Assembly (NCBI RefSeq): GCF_947172395.1
Contig: NC_069100.1
Coordinates: forward strand, 8,460,109-8,524,108
DNA: 64,000 nt
Direction of reading: 5' to 3'
Source of the DNA: Bicyclus anynana
Taxonomy: Eukaryota; Arthropoda; Insecta; Lepidoptera; Nymphalidae
The notes under the pieces were generated by a model. The model was not told the origin of the DNA. It saw nothing but the letters and a program-made list of their open reading frames with translations, and ran no database searches. Below are positions 33,525-45,529 of this stretch, one piece after another. Made by a program: the position numbers and the translations under genes. Position 1 is the stretch's first letter. The number at the start of each line of letters is the position of its first letter.

Positions 33525-34177
33525 TATTAATGAAAGATATTGTTTATTATACATAAGTATATGTATTTTAACAGAACTGAATCCATTATAGGATATAGCC
33601 GTTGCCTTAGGCTTCGTCCTTATAAATTATAGGTAACATAAGGCAAAATAACTATGCCTCGGGTTATTAAAAAGCAGCTAAAAGGGAATGCCCATCCACT
33701 GCCTTTCCTGACAGCCCGACAATTACTTATATCTAAAAAAATCTTGATACTTTTACTTTAATAATGAGATCATTACTTTATAAAAAAAGTTTGCTACAAT
33801 GTTTAACGACATTTTTAATTCATCTTTAATTTGTCCACAACAAATAGGACAACGAAAGATCGTTGACCATACAACCTGAGTTTTACGACATTTTTTGAAG
33901 ACTTATGATTGGTTTGTTTGTTAAAAAAAATCAATACAGCTTTAAAGGTTACTTCGCCACCTTGGTACACCTGCGACCTGTTTGAGCAAATACGTTAAAT
34001 ACCTTTATTAATTTTTAGTGTCACAAACAGTACATCCTATCTTAGATATTATATGACTGTCTGTGATACCAAACAGAAAGGGTTTACAGCTCAGCATTAA
34101 GGCATTCATTGTAATGCCTAGCGCTGATTTTCAGCTGAAAACGATGGGCATTCACCTTTAAGATTAGCTTGGATAGA
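33525..34177. other. Golgin 3' flank, probable 3' UTR in part
   Basis: Holds candidate ATTAAA at 33666-33671 and the repeat block 33670-33740 shared with 7346-7420. The transcript end is not determinable. Confidence 0.4.
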
Positions 34178-34530
34178 CTACCTCGTTGGTTAGCCTAGGA
34201 ATACATTTGAATGTATGTGTTTTAAGAAAATTATAACTGAATCAAATATGTGGCTTCGGATCCGAAGGTCCTGAGTTAGAGTCCTGAATCAGGCTATGAC
34301 ATTCTGCGGTTTCTTGTAAGAAATTTTCAGTACAAATTCTCAGACCGGAGTTGGGAGGTGACGACCCCGTGCATCGGAGAGCATGTTACGCTGTGGGTCC
34401 CGGTTATTATCATTATGATAGTTCTCGTTAAAGAATTTGACCTCCGAAGCATTTGAGCAGCGTAGTGGATTTAAACTCCATATCCCCTCTCCCATAATAA
34501 GGGGGGCCGTGTGAATCGTTTGGTTGTTTT
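34178..34530 (+). mobile_element. Diverged SINE-like repeat
   Basis: A tRNA-like head region (GGCTTCGGATCCGAAGGTCC, then GAGTTAGAGTCCTGA) is followed by a body with CTCAGACCGGAGTTGGGAGG and GTGCATCGGAGAGCATGTTA. The end resembles the GCATTGGAGCAACATGGTGG repeat at 6390-6450. Confidence 0.5.
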
Positions 34531-35861
34531 GAAATTGCAACTGCATCAGGCTTAAAAGCTATGTTATCTGGTGCTTTTAATTATACCACTTAATATCAAG
34601 TCGACCAAATGCTTATACTGTCAGACGTTAGTATCGAAATCGTTTACGGCCATTTTATAAACAAGGATTAAGATTTACCTCCTCAATTTTCTTCAAAGTA
34701 AAGTGACCCTAATTACTACTATTTAAAGTTCGCTTTGCTTTGAAGAGAATTGAGATTTAAATCTTAATTTATGTTTATAAATAGGTATCGTCGTTAGAGT
34801 TTAGTAGAAGGCTTAGATCGTGGCTAGATTTCTTCGTTCTATTCATTCATTCATTCATTGTTAAGATATCGTCAATCCTATCCTCTCGAAGTCTACCAGA
34901 CAAGAAAGAATAAATAAATTCTTAAGTTGCCACAAAACTAAACATCGAACCTTGGACGTCCTAGTTAAAAAACAAGACAAGAAATACTTTCGGCATCTAC
35001 ATCAAGGTTTTTTATTTTTCTGGTCAAGCTTATACATCATAGGTACCTTTTTTTTGACATTCAGACCCTTAAAATTATATGAAATAAAAACATTTCGGCT
35101 GTTCAAAGTTAAAACCTAGCAGGTGCTACGAAATAAGTTTTAGTACAGTAGGTTAATATTTTGAACATTTCGACTAGCGAACTACACAATGTTTGCAATA
35201 ACGTGAATCAACGTTAGCAAATACTCACATTATAACGAAATGTCAGTTACTAGGTTTTAGAATTGTACAGCCGATTTTTATGTTATATGTTGTAAATAAA
35301 ATAATGTTTATTTTTTATTATCATAATGTTATTATATTGTTTAAATGAAATAATCATTATATTCTGTATACGTACCTTGATATAGTTAACTATTGATGAT
35401 TTATAGCATTTCTAGATAATACTTGGAATTTATATGCGCGGAATTATTAATGAATGACCGCGACGGAAATAATTGGATTTTTTTTTATAAGTTTTGATTA
35501 CTTTGAGATTCCATGCCATATAGGTACATAATGTTTGAAATTTTCAGTTTATTTTTTTACTTTACTTTGTATATTTGTAAATTATGTAAAAAAAATTCAA
35601 TGTTTATTTAATTATTTTATCCGCTTGTAATATATAACTTGTGCAAATTGAAATTGTGATTATTTATATAATAATATGTTTATTAATTATAATAATTAAT
35701 CATTTAATTATTATTGATACTGTATAATTATGACATGTACTAAGAATGTCATGCGTGCTTTAAATTAAAATTTTATTATGAAAAATTTAATGAGTATTTT
35801 AATTTATATAATCTATTATTATAACGCGCCTACTGTACACAAAAACAGTGAGTGTGTTGAC
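34531..35861. other. No gene seen
   Basis: Very AT-rich, especially 35240-35830. AATAAA at 34909 and 35295 could only matter if the golgin 3' UTR is long. Confidence 0.55.
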
Positions 35862-36178
35862 GTCATCATTATCAACCCATATTCGGCTCACTGCTGAGCT
35901 GGAGTCTCCTCTCAGAATGAGAGGGGTTAGGCCAATAGTACACCACGCTGGCCCAATGCGGATTGGTAGACTTCACACACGCAGAGAATTAAAAAAATTC
36001 TCTGGTATGCAGGTTTCCTCGCGATGTTTTCCTTCACCGTCAGAGACACGTGATATTTAATTTCTTAAAATGTACACAATTGAAAAGTTGGAAGTGCATG
36101 CCCCGGACCGGATTCGAACTCACACCGTCCGGAATCGGAGGCAGCGGTTATATTCACCGGGCTATCACGGCTCGTGTT
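35862..36178 (-). mobile_element. tRNA-derived SINE, family 2, near full length
   Basis: Reverse copy: a tRNA-like head at 36100-36178 (GGATTCGAACTCACACC as B box), a body with TCTCTGGTATGCAGGTTTCC and a tail toward a short CAT run at 35865. Other copies: 11099, 22661, 52671, 55922, 58908, 61728 and 62515. Confidence 0.82.
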
Positions 36179-37207
36179 GACGTAACAAGTCAAAATAATC
36201 TAAATTTATAACACATTTGCTCGTAAAGTGTCTCTTATTTGACCAATTTAAATGCAAAATATTACGGGTCCACGTTACATTAAAGGTAGACCACACGACG
36301 GAAGTAAAACTTCTTTCAAAAATTTAAAAATATAACGCCATCTATGAGCCTCAGGCATAACTGCATCGCAACAGGTTCGTAAGGTAAATAGAAAGGGATT
36401 GTTTTAAAGTTCTCTAAGAACGCCATCTACCGGTAGATTAAAATAATAAACATTGTTTCAGTATGCCTGTAGATGGCAGCACGAATACTTTCGCAACGCA
36501 TTCATCAACTTACCTACTCAAGTCAAGTGTATGTCGGAAACGGATTGAAATCAAGTCTAACAATTCCCACTAAGAATATTACCATAAACCCTCAGACCAG
36601 AGAATAACTTTGAGCGAAGTCCCGGACTTGTGACCGATGTATGGGTTGAAGACGTCTTTTAAAACTAGTTAACACTCCCCTACTCCACTCAAGTCATTCT
36701 CCGCGTCTATCCCTAAATAATCCATTAAGGATTATCGTACAAAAGATGACACCACTGCGTTCAAAGTTTAACGACCTTATGGCCTGAAAATCTGCGATAG
36801 CCAGACAAACCTCATTGTATGAAGGGTGAAACTTTGTTAGCCTATGCTCTTACCGTAGATAAGTAGGTACGGTAGTCAATTATAGAGTTAAGCCTGTGTT
36901 GGCTGTGAAGGTAGCAGATTCCAGACCCTCAACCGTCCAATTATGAAGCGTATTTTTTAAAATATTTTCCTTGGCATAACAATCATGTCCTCGTTCCGCG
37001 AGAATCCAACGAAAACTACCGTTAAAGATATTTTGTAGATACTCGTAAGTTATGGTTCTAAACTTCCAAACAAACAAACAAATAGTTTTTTTTAAACGGT
37101 TGGAATGTGATGATAATTAATTGTTTCTTTAAAGCTAAAAGGGTCATCGATTTTCTAGCTGGCCAAGTCGCGGGCGTCTAATTATAAAATATGCGTGATT
37201 AAGAATA
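36179..37207. other. No gene seen
   Basis: A GCCATCTA-containing repeat at 36330-36480 and otherwise nothing recognised. Confidence 0.55.
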
Positions 37208-37368
37208 TTTGCCACATCTTTTGAATAAGACCTATATTCCCGTTCGTCTCCAATTAGACGGGAAAGACTGTTAAGAGTGGGTGCGACAATAGTCCAACGG
37301 GCGGGGCTCGAACCACCCACTTTTCGGCGATGATTCCGGCCCTTTTACCACTGAGGCATAAAGTTAGG
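37208..37368 (-). mobile_element. tRNA-derived SINE, family 4
   Basis: Reverse copy with GGGGCTCGAACCACCCAC and ACCACTGAGGCATAAA; body AAGACTGTTAAGAGTGGGTG. Confidence 0.75.
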
Positions 37369-37795
37369 ATGGATTTTTTACTAAATGAATATCTTCGTTG
37401 GTACGTCGGAGCCTCAGACCAAATTATAGATCATTGTCGTAGGTAGTTAATTGGTCTGAGGTCTGAACGAATGAATTTAGCACCGAAATAGATCCCATAT
37501 GAATGTGCGCGAATCTACGCGAGTGTAATCATGGGGCTAGCTAATAGCATAATTATTTAAGGTTTTAATAGACAGGATATCACATTGTAAAAATACACAA
37601 TATTAGGTTTATATACCTACCTGCGTGTTTGTCAAAGGAAGATCTTTATCTATGAAGGTTTTGATGTCGTTTGATACTATCACTCTCGACTTAATAGGCT
37701 AGTTAATGTATATGGGACAATAGTTAGGTATTTGGAAATCGCGCTGAAGTAAAACAAACATTTGTATAATGATAATGTCCGCATAAATTCTTTGT

Positions 37796-38042
37796 TGGTC
37801 CAGTGGTTAGCCTATGCGTCTTCGGATCACAACCTTCTGGGTTCGAGTCCTGGGTCAGGCTATTTTTTTACTAAACGTAATCTATAGAAAATTGTTGTGG
37901 GCTCTTCTCGGACCATGGCGCATTTGGAACCCTCGTAACTTTAATATTAAGTTTTCGATTAATTATTATCAATATTTTATTATAATATTAATACCTAACG
38001 TTGCTTGTAAACTTAGCTTAATTGAAATAAATGAATATTGAC
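37796..38042 (+). mobile_element. tRNA-derived SINE, family 5
   Basis: A box GGTCCAGTGGTTAGCCTATG, B box GGGTTCGAGTCCTGG, a body with GGGCTCTTCTCGGACCATGG, and an AATTGAAATAAATGAAT tail. Confidence 0.8.
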
Positions 38043-38637
38043 TAGGTATTGACTATGAACAACGCCGGCCCGAAGTAAATTTTTAAATGGAACGAGATCC
38101 AGTTATGGCGCCTGTCCTGTTTGCTCCTAATAATATGAAGATACCTATACCAAATCATGAGTGTAAAGTAAGAATGAACGCGAAGATCTTGACCATACTC
38201 TGGGGTGACCGATTGAAAATCAGGCGCAGTACCGTCTACAGTTGAGTATTATCTTTCATAGGCACTCTCTAGGATTTGGCGCCTGGAGCGACTGCTCCGT
38301 TCGCCGTATTGATGACGGGCCGGCCCTGACTATGAAATATTCAGATTTTCTTTCTTTCTAGAAATTACCAGAAGCAGCCCGGTGCTTCACGATTAGCTAT
38401 CGTTCAATAACAACGGATAAAAAAAATCGTAATCCGTAAGGTTGTTCTATCTTCCGTAGAACCAATGCCAAGACACACTCTACACATAGAGGGATAGAAC
38501 CGAATCCGAAACTTTCGACTTATAAAAACATCGTTACCACCAAGCAATGAAGTTTTGAAGTGTTCTTCCTCTTTAGCTACCCCGTAGGTACCCCTAGGAT
38601 GGCATCAAGTATTTCATTATAGGTACATCATACATTT

Positions 38638-38928
38638 TTTTTTTCATCAAGTTAGCCCTTGACTACAATCTCACCTGATGGTAAGTGATGACGCAATCTA
38701 AAATTGAAGCGGGCTAACTTGTTAGAAGTAGTATGAAATCCACACTCCCTACATGGCATCGTACCGGAACGCTAAATCGCTTGGCGGTGGCAGGGTGGTA
38801 ACTAGCCATGGTCGAAGCCTCCCATCATCCAAATCTGGACCAATTAAGAAAACCTTAATCGGGGATCGAACCCAGGACCTCCGTCTTGTAAATCCACCGC
38901 ACATACCACTGCGCCACGGAGGTCGTCA
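38638..38928 (-). mobile_element. tRNA-derived SINE, family 3
   Basis: Reverse copy with the poly-A tail as TTTTTTTT at the left, GCCCTTGACTACAATCTCACC, GGGGATCGAACCCAGGACC and CTGCGCCACGGAGG. About 30 bp of the middle is missing relative to 31446-31757. Confidence 0.8.
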
Positions 38929-40084
38929 AAAATTATCCTAAGACCGTCAACACGAATTGCAGTAGCATGGTGGGTATAAGCTCTGGATCCTCTTTATTAA
39001 AGAAAGTCAGAATGTTCAGTGGACCATTAAAAATAGGCTGATGATAATATTATTTAAAAAAAAAACCAATACGTTACTTAGGTCCTTACCTAAATATTTC
39101 GGTAGTTTTAGTTAAAGATTAGCCTAAAATGTTTCTATTTTTAGGGTAAAAATATACCATGAGACCAGTAAATCACTTTTTATAACCATGACCCAGATGT
39201 TGTCATAATTATTATAGCTGGTCATTAATACGTTAATCTAGGAAAGGCCTTTAGAATATTTTTTATCTACGTTAAAACACTAGACAACACCCATAATTGG
39301 CAATTTGGCGCAAAAATCGAACGCACTTCGCCATAATTAAAAAGGGCAAATTTATTCCACCCCCTTCATTAACTACCACCTAACTTACCACCCTTCACCA
39401 CCCCCTTTCTTCGTACAACGGTCAGTAGTCTACAGGCCTTCTCGCAAACCGTGTCGCCTTAGTAACTAAGTGCAAAACAAAAATAAACAAATTATTCACC
39501 TACTTGGAGAATAAAAACCATAAATTTCATTTAAATTTACATTAAAATTAACTTTAAAAAAGTTGTAACCACCAAAAAGTGAAGACATTCTAAAACAGTG
39601 CTAATGGTTAAAAAAACAAACAAATGGTCAAATGGTGTTTTTAATTAATAAAAAAACGCTCAAATTGATTGCTTACAATGAAAATTTCTAATAGAAAATA
39701 CATGTGAATGAAAAAATAAAAAACAAAAATGTTGGAAAAATTCAACATGTCCGAAGATACCTGTCGTTCCTTGATAATAAGTTGTCACGTTGACTCGATT
39801 GACGATTACAATTAAAAATGGCCACCGTTATTTGTTTTCGCGCCAAAAAATCAATCATGATCGCGAATTTGCCGGTGGTGTTCTACATTTTCAAAATCAA
39901 GTTGAAATGACGTCGGCGGAAAGACTAACATAGTGTCAGCGAAATGTGAACTGAATTGTTTGTCTGTACTCTGTTTGATATAAAACTGTGTGTGTTGTGT
40001 GATTTTATATATATTCGCGGTGCATTTTGTCCTGGAAGGTTGGTATCTAATGTAAAAAAACACATTATTTCTATGCTTATTCCT
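38929..40084. other. No gene seen
   Basis: 38950-39050 looks like a retroposon tail (GCATGGTGGGTATAAGCTC, ATAGGCTGATGATAA). The rest is AT-rich and unrecognised. Confidence 0.55.
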
Positions 40085-40275
40085 GCAAAGCAACATTGCT
40101 ATAGCTTGGTAACGTTCGTAACACTCCCGAAGGTCCGCGCGGGTCGGAAAGCGTGTAGCGATGAATGAAAAACCCACGACTGATGCACCTCACTTCCCCA
40201 CGCGCACGATTTCACACTCGCGCAATCTTTCCCCCCCGTCGCCCGCATATCATGCGAGTGTCACCAACGAACTTG
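40085..40275 (+). promoter_or_regulatory. CpG-rich island, possible promoter or first exon
   Basis: A local jump in GC and CpG (GGTCCGCGCGGGTCGGAAAGC, CACGCGCACGATTTCACACT) with an ATG at 40161 opening 88 codons. A TATAAAA at about 39976 lies upstream. No downstream gene is recognised, and it may be a GC-rich transposon piece. Confidence 0.2.
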
Positions 40276-40948
40276 CCAGACTATATGTATATTTCGATCT
40301 GAAGAGTATGCTTGCTGAAGTTACTCACAATATATACACACAATTCACCATAGGCACACGGGGCCCGTGCCGAGGGCCCCAGTTCTCAGGGGGGCCCGAA
40401 GGTATGATATCATATATGTACCACTAATATCATTAATCATATATTCATACTATATTTGATTACTTAAAATAAATGGTCATATTTGGAAAAAAATGTTAGT
40501 ATAATTCGCTTTTGTACTACCAAAAAAGGGCCCCAAATTCTAAAGTGCCCAAGGGCCAGACTAGTATAAGACGGCGTGGCGGTGATTACACACAAGGCTG
40601 AACAACATACCTATTAAATATGCATTATGCAAAAAGAACCTTAATAACATACCTAGTCTACATGACATACTTAACTAGTTCCTATAAATAAATCAAAATA
40701 TTTTGCTCTTATGGCGAATATTTGTACACCAAATAATTCCTATCTACTCCGTCCAAATTCGTCAGTGCCCAATTACCAATGTCTTCAAACAGTACGTGTT
40801 ACCACTGATGACATACGGATCCAGGACGTGGTTGCTACATATCTTATACGAAGGCTCAGAGCAATTATTATTACTGATAATATTCTATCAACAAATCGCA
40901 TAGTTACGAGTAAGTGGCAGTGTTACATACTTCGAAGAACCTACGGAC
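40276..40948. other. No gene seen; GGGCCC-rich repeat
   Basis: 40340-40400 and 40525-40570 carry related GGGCCCC blocks, an unclassified repeat. Confidence 0.5.
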
Positions 40949-41096
40949 GTAGCCCTTGACTACAATCTCACCTGATGGTAAGTGATGATGCAGTCTAAGA
41001 TGGAAGCGGGCTAACTTGTAAGGAGGAGGATGAAAATCCACACCCCTTTCGGTTTCTACACGGCATTGTACCGGAACGCTAAATCGCTTGGCGGTA
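40949..41096 (-). mobile_element. SINE family 3, 5'-truncated
   Basis: 3' half only, from AGCCCTTGACTACAATCTCA to CGCTTGGCGGTAC; the tRNA-like head is absent. Confidence 0.75.
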
Positions 41097-41441
41097 CAAA
41101 CAGTATTCCCTTATAGGTGAATCAGCCACGGCTGGATGGAGGCGTCTCAGGACCGTAGTGTTTGAAAGTCCTTACATGGTCCATGTCACAGAACAGAGAT
41201 CGCTAAAAGCTAACGCTTATATCTGTGGTCCATGATGTCAAGCAACGGATATCCATTTTCCCATCGTGATTGTGTTGATGGTGATGATGAATTGATGAGA
41301 AACTACTTGGGTATATCTTGTGCAATTGGACATCGTATTAGGACTTCCATCTCTCAAAAAGGTAGCATTTAGCAGATAGGCATTGTATTAAATTTCTTCT
41401 AAACATCAAGGGCACCGTCAGATTAGTCAGTCAACTATTTA

Positions 41442-41712
41442 ATAAAAGCCAGCAGACGCCCGCAAATTTACCCGTTTGGAATCCTTTTTTAATAGCAGAA
41501 TATCCCACCCTTTTTGTTTTGTTATATTTCAAAGAGATTAGATTCGGTTTTCGATGAAAATTTCCAGGAGGATTAACTTTTGCCGACACTTCTGAGAATT
41601 CGTCATATTTATCAATTTCTAAATCTTCCCCATAAATAGATCTATCTATTGGTGAAATCCGCATGATAATCCGTTCAGTAGTTTCGAACTTATCGCGGAA
41701 AATTTAACGAAA
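41442..41712 (-). mobile_element. Helitron-like repeat, divergent
   Basis: GCCAGCAGACGCCCGCAAAT at the left; GATAATCCGTTCAGTAGTTT and CGAACTTATCGCGG at the right. Confidence 0.4.
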
Positions 41713-43275
41713 CTGCGGACATTTTCCTACTTTTATTATGTCATATACGTGTCTTTTATACGATTCATTCATGACCTATGAGTCAGGAATTCACGATGAT
41801 TCAGTGTCACTGCAGGACCAATGAACTAATGTCCTACAGTACATAATAGCCTAATTTGCTAGCTTTCATTTATCAGTATTTTATATCACCAATGTAGGTA
41901 ATAGACTAGTGGAACCGACAGACAGACAGATAAAGGGGGCCTTATTGCTAAAGCGATCTCTTCCAGACAACTTTTGGTGAGAGGAATCAAATAAGGTAAA
42001 AGGTTCAGTGGCCATTTACCAAATAAAATAGATTGAATGTCGATTTTTGTGGCAGTAATTCCTTACTTAGTCATGTAAAATACTCATTCGTTTAAACTAG
42101 CTAACCGATCTTCATAGTACATTATGCTTAATGCTAAATGCTACGAAACTTTTTCTCAGTCTTCAGAGAAGAGAGAACATGCCACAGACAGAGTCACAGA
42201 ATAGGTTAAAACTTATACTCGTAAACATTTAAAATGTAAAGAAACATTAAAAATTTTCTCCACTCCATAAAAGAGAATTTATAATATACATGTGAATTTC
42301 GACCCTATACTAGATTGAGGGTAGACAAATAAATTGCACTCTACAGTATTACACGGACACCATTAATCATGGTGCATGATACCATAAACGCTTTTCATCG
42401 TACGCTCAATGCGGGACGCTAACAAATTGATAGCGATGGTGGGAAATTTAATTTCTGTGAGCGTTTCACACTTGTTTTCAATATTTATCTCTTACACACA
42501 TCGACCTACAGCTACGAGTACATTAATGCTGACACAATAGTTGCTCACACACATAAAATGAATATCCATATTTTTCTCTGATACATTCCTGTAGGCCAGG
42601 GTTTCTCAAACTTCCCCCCTCCCCCCTCCTGAAGAGGCTTTGACTGTTGAAGAAATAAGGTTTCTTTTATTTGAATAAAAGGTAACACATAAAGTACCAT
42701 AATAATGTGATGGGTGTCCTTGTTTTTAGTCGCAAATGGATTCAATGTTAGGAGTAATTTTTGACAATTTTAACCTTAATTCTGACTCGGTATCAGTTAT
42801 CAGGCCACCATTACGTAAATCTTGTCGCGAACCCCATGCCGTCAAACCCTTGCGCTATGCGCCTTGATATATTTGAAGAGAAAAAATTTAAACGTTTTAA
42901 ATATGTCGTCATTGCATGTCCAACTATAACCAAAAGCCTGTATTATACTGAATACGACAATAATACAACAGGGACCGAACCCATACCTCTCAGACTTCAA
43001 TTCGGCCCCTGAACAAATTCATGAAATTGCTGAATCTTCAATTGACCCGTTAAGTTCAATACCCAGGATTGAACCCCGGACAAGAGTTTAAAAAGAATGC
43101 GAGCACTTTATCTATAAATTCCGGAACTTACTTACCCGTACCATTAGTTTACATCTAGCAGATAGCAGCGACTATGTTCACGTAAACACGCAATATTTTT
43201 ATAACTTTTTCCTGCTCGCCATGAATGCCACATACACAAAGCTAGAAAGCGAAGGGTTCTAAGATTGAACTATTC
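41713..43275. other. No gene seen
   Basis: AT-rich; a (CAGA) trace at about 41920 and a poly-C stretch at 42605-42630. Nothing coding. Confidence 0.6.
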
Positions 43276-43615
43276 TTTTATCATCAGCCTGTATCCGTCC
43301 ACCGCTGGACATAGGCCTTTCCAACAGCGCGCTACCACACACGATCCTCCGCCTTCCTAATCCAAACACTTCCTACTACCTTCTTAAAAGTCGTCGGACC
43401 ATCTGGTTGGATTGCGTCCCACACTGCGCTTTACTGGTACGTTGTCTCCGCTCCAGAAAATATCTGGCCAAGCGGTCATCTGTTCTGCGACAAATATGAC
43501 CTGACCACTGCCACTTCAGTTTGCTAATCATTTGGGCTACGTCGAATAATTTCGCTCTCCTACAGATTTCCTCGTTCCGAATTTTGTCCTTCAGAGAAAC
43601 TCCTAAAAATTTCTT
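43276..43615 (-). mobile_element. RTE-type LINE 3' fragment, divergent subfamily
   Basis: Reverse strand shows the same layout (a GGAAAGGCCTATGTCCAGCGG end, a KLKWQWSGHI-like stretch at CCACTTCAGTTTGC, a GRR.RP-like segment) but is clearly diverged from the other copies in the window. Confidence 0.65.
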
Positions 43616-44792
43616 TCACTAAACTCTAAGCTAACTTATCTATGTATCTGAAAGGGGCGCATAGCAATACGTTTATAGTTTTCAGAGATAAACTTAAAAC
43701 ACATAGGTAGGTACATACTCGTAGAAATAAAATGTTTGCAAAATTATATTTACCAGTTTTAAGTAACAAACATACAAACATACAAGCTATAACATTTATA
43801 GTTTTAGTAGTGGAACACTACCAGCATACCACAAATGAGTTCGAACTAATTACGAGCTCCTAAACAGTTGGAAGTTAACTTGTCCACAACTTAATATTAG
43901 AAACTTTTACCTCAGTTTCAGAGAGGCTTGTCATTCCGATGGATAAGTTAATTATTTTGAAGTTTAAAAAATCAAATTCATTTATATCTAGTAGGCTTTG
44001 TTTACTAGCACTTTTGGTACGTCTCATACGTGTATATACTTCTGTGTATCGTGTGAGTTTTATATTTTAAATGTATTCATGTCAAGTGTGTTCTTATAAT
44101 TACTAAATTGTAATATTCTGTCAAATGAGCTGAAATTGAGTAAAGTGCAAAGCGTCAATTTAGGAATTTATATAGAAACGGCCTTCAAATGTAGGCATGT
44201 ATGTCTTAAAGGAAAAACAACTTTCTTTTATGTTTTAATACTTAATTTTCAAATGTTGAAATCTTAAGGAAATATACCTAAATTCCATAATATATAGTCG
44301 TTAATCGGCAACACAATTTTATTCTAATTAGGAAATTTGATCAGATGAAGTGACCCTTGCCTTGATCAGTGTTTATGAAACCGAGTCTAATACCGCCGCG
44401 CCGCTGCCTAGCCTTGGCAATATGAGGGGAAATTACAAATAATACATTAATATAGGCGCAGGCACCGACACAGTCGAGTTTTACCTCCAATGAACGGACC
44501 GTAATGGCGTCGGGACATGAAAGTGGGAAAATCTAACCCCTATAGTATTTAACCGACAGTAAAAAAGAAACATATCTAGTGAGTGGCGACATTCATTTTT
44601 AGACATAATTTAGAGTTCGAAAAGCGCGGTAGAGCCTTTGAGTTGGACAGTTGGAGGTCTAGACCTATTAGGGTTGCCAACAATTTTTCAGAGATAAATA
44701 GTATTTAAGCTGTAAAAATATGTACTGTAAAAACACATATTATGCTGTACATAATAATTATGTGTTTTATGGAAGAGGCAAAAAAATTATCC
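43616..44792. other. No gene seen; SINE tail at 43964-44030
   Basis: Only the SINE family 5 tail scrap is recognised. Confidence 0.55.
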
Positions 44793-45045
44793 TATTGATC
44801 GTAGTGTGATGAAAAGTATACTATAACCTGCCCAGGATTATGAAGAATAATTATACCAAGTTTTGTTAAAATCCGTCGAATAGTTTTTGTTTCTATAACG
44901 AACATACAGACAGACAGACAATAATTTTACTGATTGCATTTTTGACATCAGTATCGATCACTAACCACCCCTTATAGTTATTTTGAAAATATATTTCATG
45001 TACAGAAATGACCTCTCTACAGATTTATTATAAGTATAGATAGAT
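44793..45045 (-). mobile_element. Helitron-like fragment, same family as 32087-32917
   Basis: Shares CCTATTGATCGTAG, GAACATACAGACAGACAG, CTGATTGCATTTTTG and ACCTCTCTACAGATTTATTA with 32640-32917. The 3' half is missing. It lies about 90 bp before the LTR element. Confidence 0.65.
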
Positions 45046-45138
45046 AGATGACCTCTCAAAGCCACTATGGTCAAAAATCCACATCCAAGCTAGGCTTAAG
45101 TACCTACTCAATTATGGTATTTTTGCCAATAATATATA

Positions 45139-45451
45139 TGTAAAAAGAAAACCTCTTTAATATTATTTCTTTTTGGTACTTTTTTTTCATGACATTGTCA
45201 CATTTGAAATATTCGATATATTATTTTTGACTTATTAGCAAAACATTAAAATTTTTATTAAAATATAAAGTAAATGTAAATAATAGCGTTGAATGTTGTT
45301 TTTATATTTTATTTATAGGTAAGTTTTAGTTTAGTATTTAATTTAATAATTTAATGTAAAATATTGTAAATAACAATTATATTTTATTTATAGAAACACA
45401 ATCAAGCTTTTATTACTACTATCACATTTATGTGAAATAATTATCATTATA
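45139..45451 (+). repeat. 5' LTR
   Basis: The repeat begins TGTAAAAAGAAAACCTC and ends near ATTATCATTATA, with no mismatch seen against the 3' copy. It holds an unusual GGTAAGT donor-like site (about 45318) and a later TTTATAG acceptor-like site. The 3' end does not show the usual CA terminus unless the true end is the TCA at about 45446. Confidence 0.93.
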
Positions 45452-45526
45452 AAACAACATTCAAAGCTATTATTTACATTTACTTTATATTTTAATAAAA
45501 ATTTTAATGTTTTGCTAATAAGTCAA
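45451..45526 (-). repeat. Inverted 76-bp LTR fragment abutting 5' LTR
   Basis: This is the reverse complement of LTR bases 45227-45302, matching at 75 of 76 positions; the one difference is an A for C at the fifteenth base. It lies exactly where primer-binding site and gag leader should be. An in-frame TAA at 45527-45529 separates it from the pol remnant. Confidence 0.92.
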
Positions 45527-45529
45527 TAA

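Noticed and set aside
45318..45400. Intron inside the LTR
   Set aside because: GGTAAGT and a later TTTATAG exist, but in such AT-rich sequence they are expected by chance and no spliced product can be inferred.
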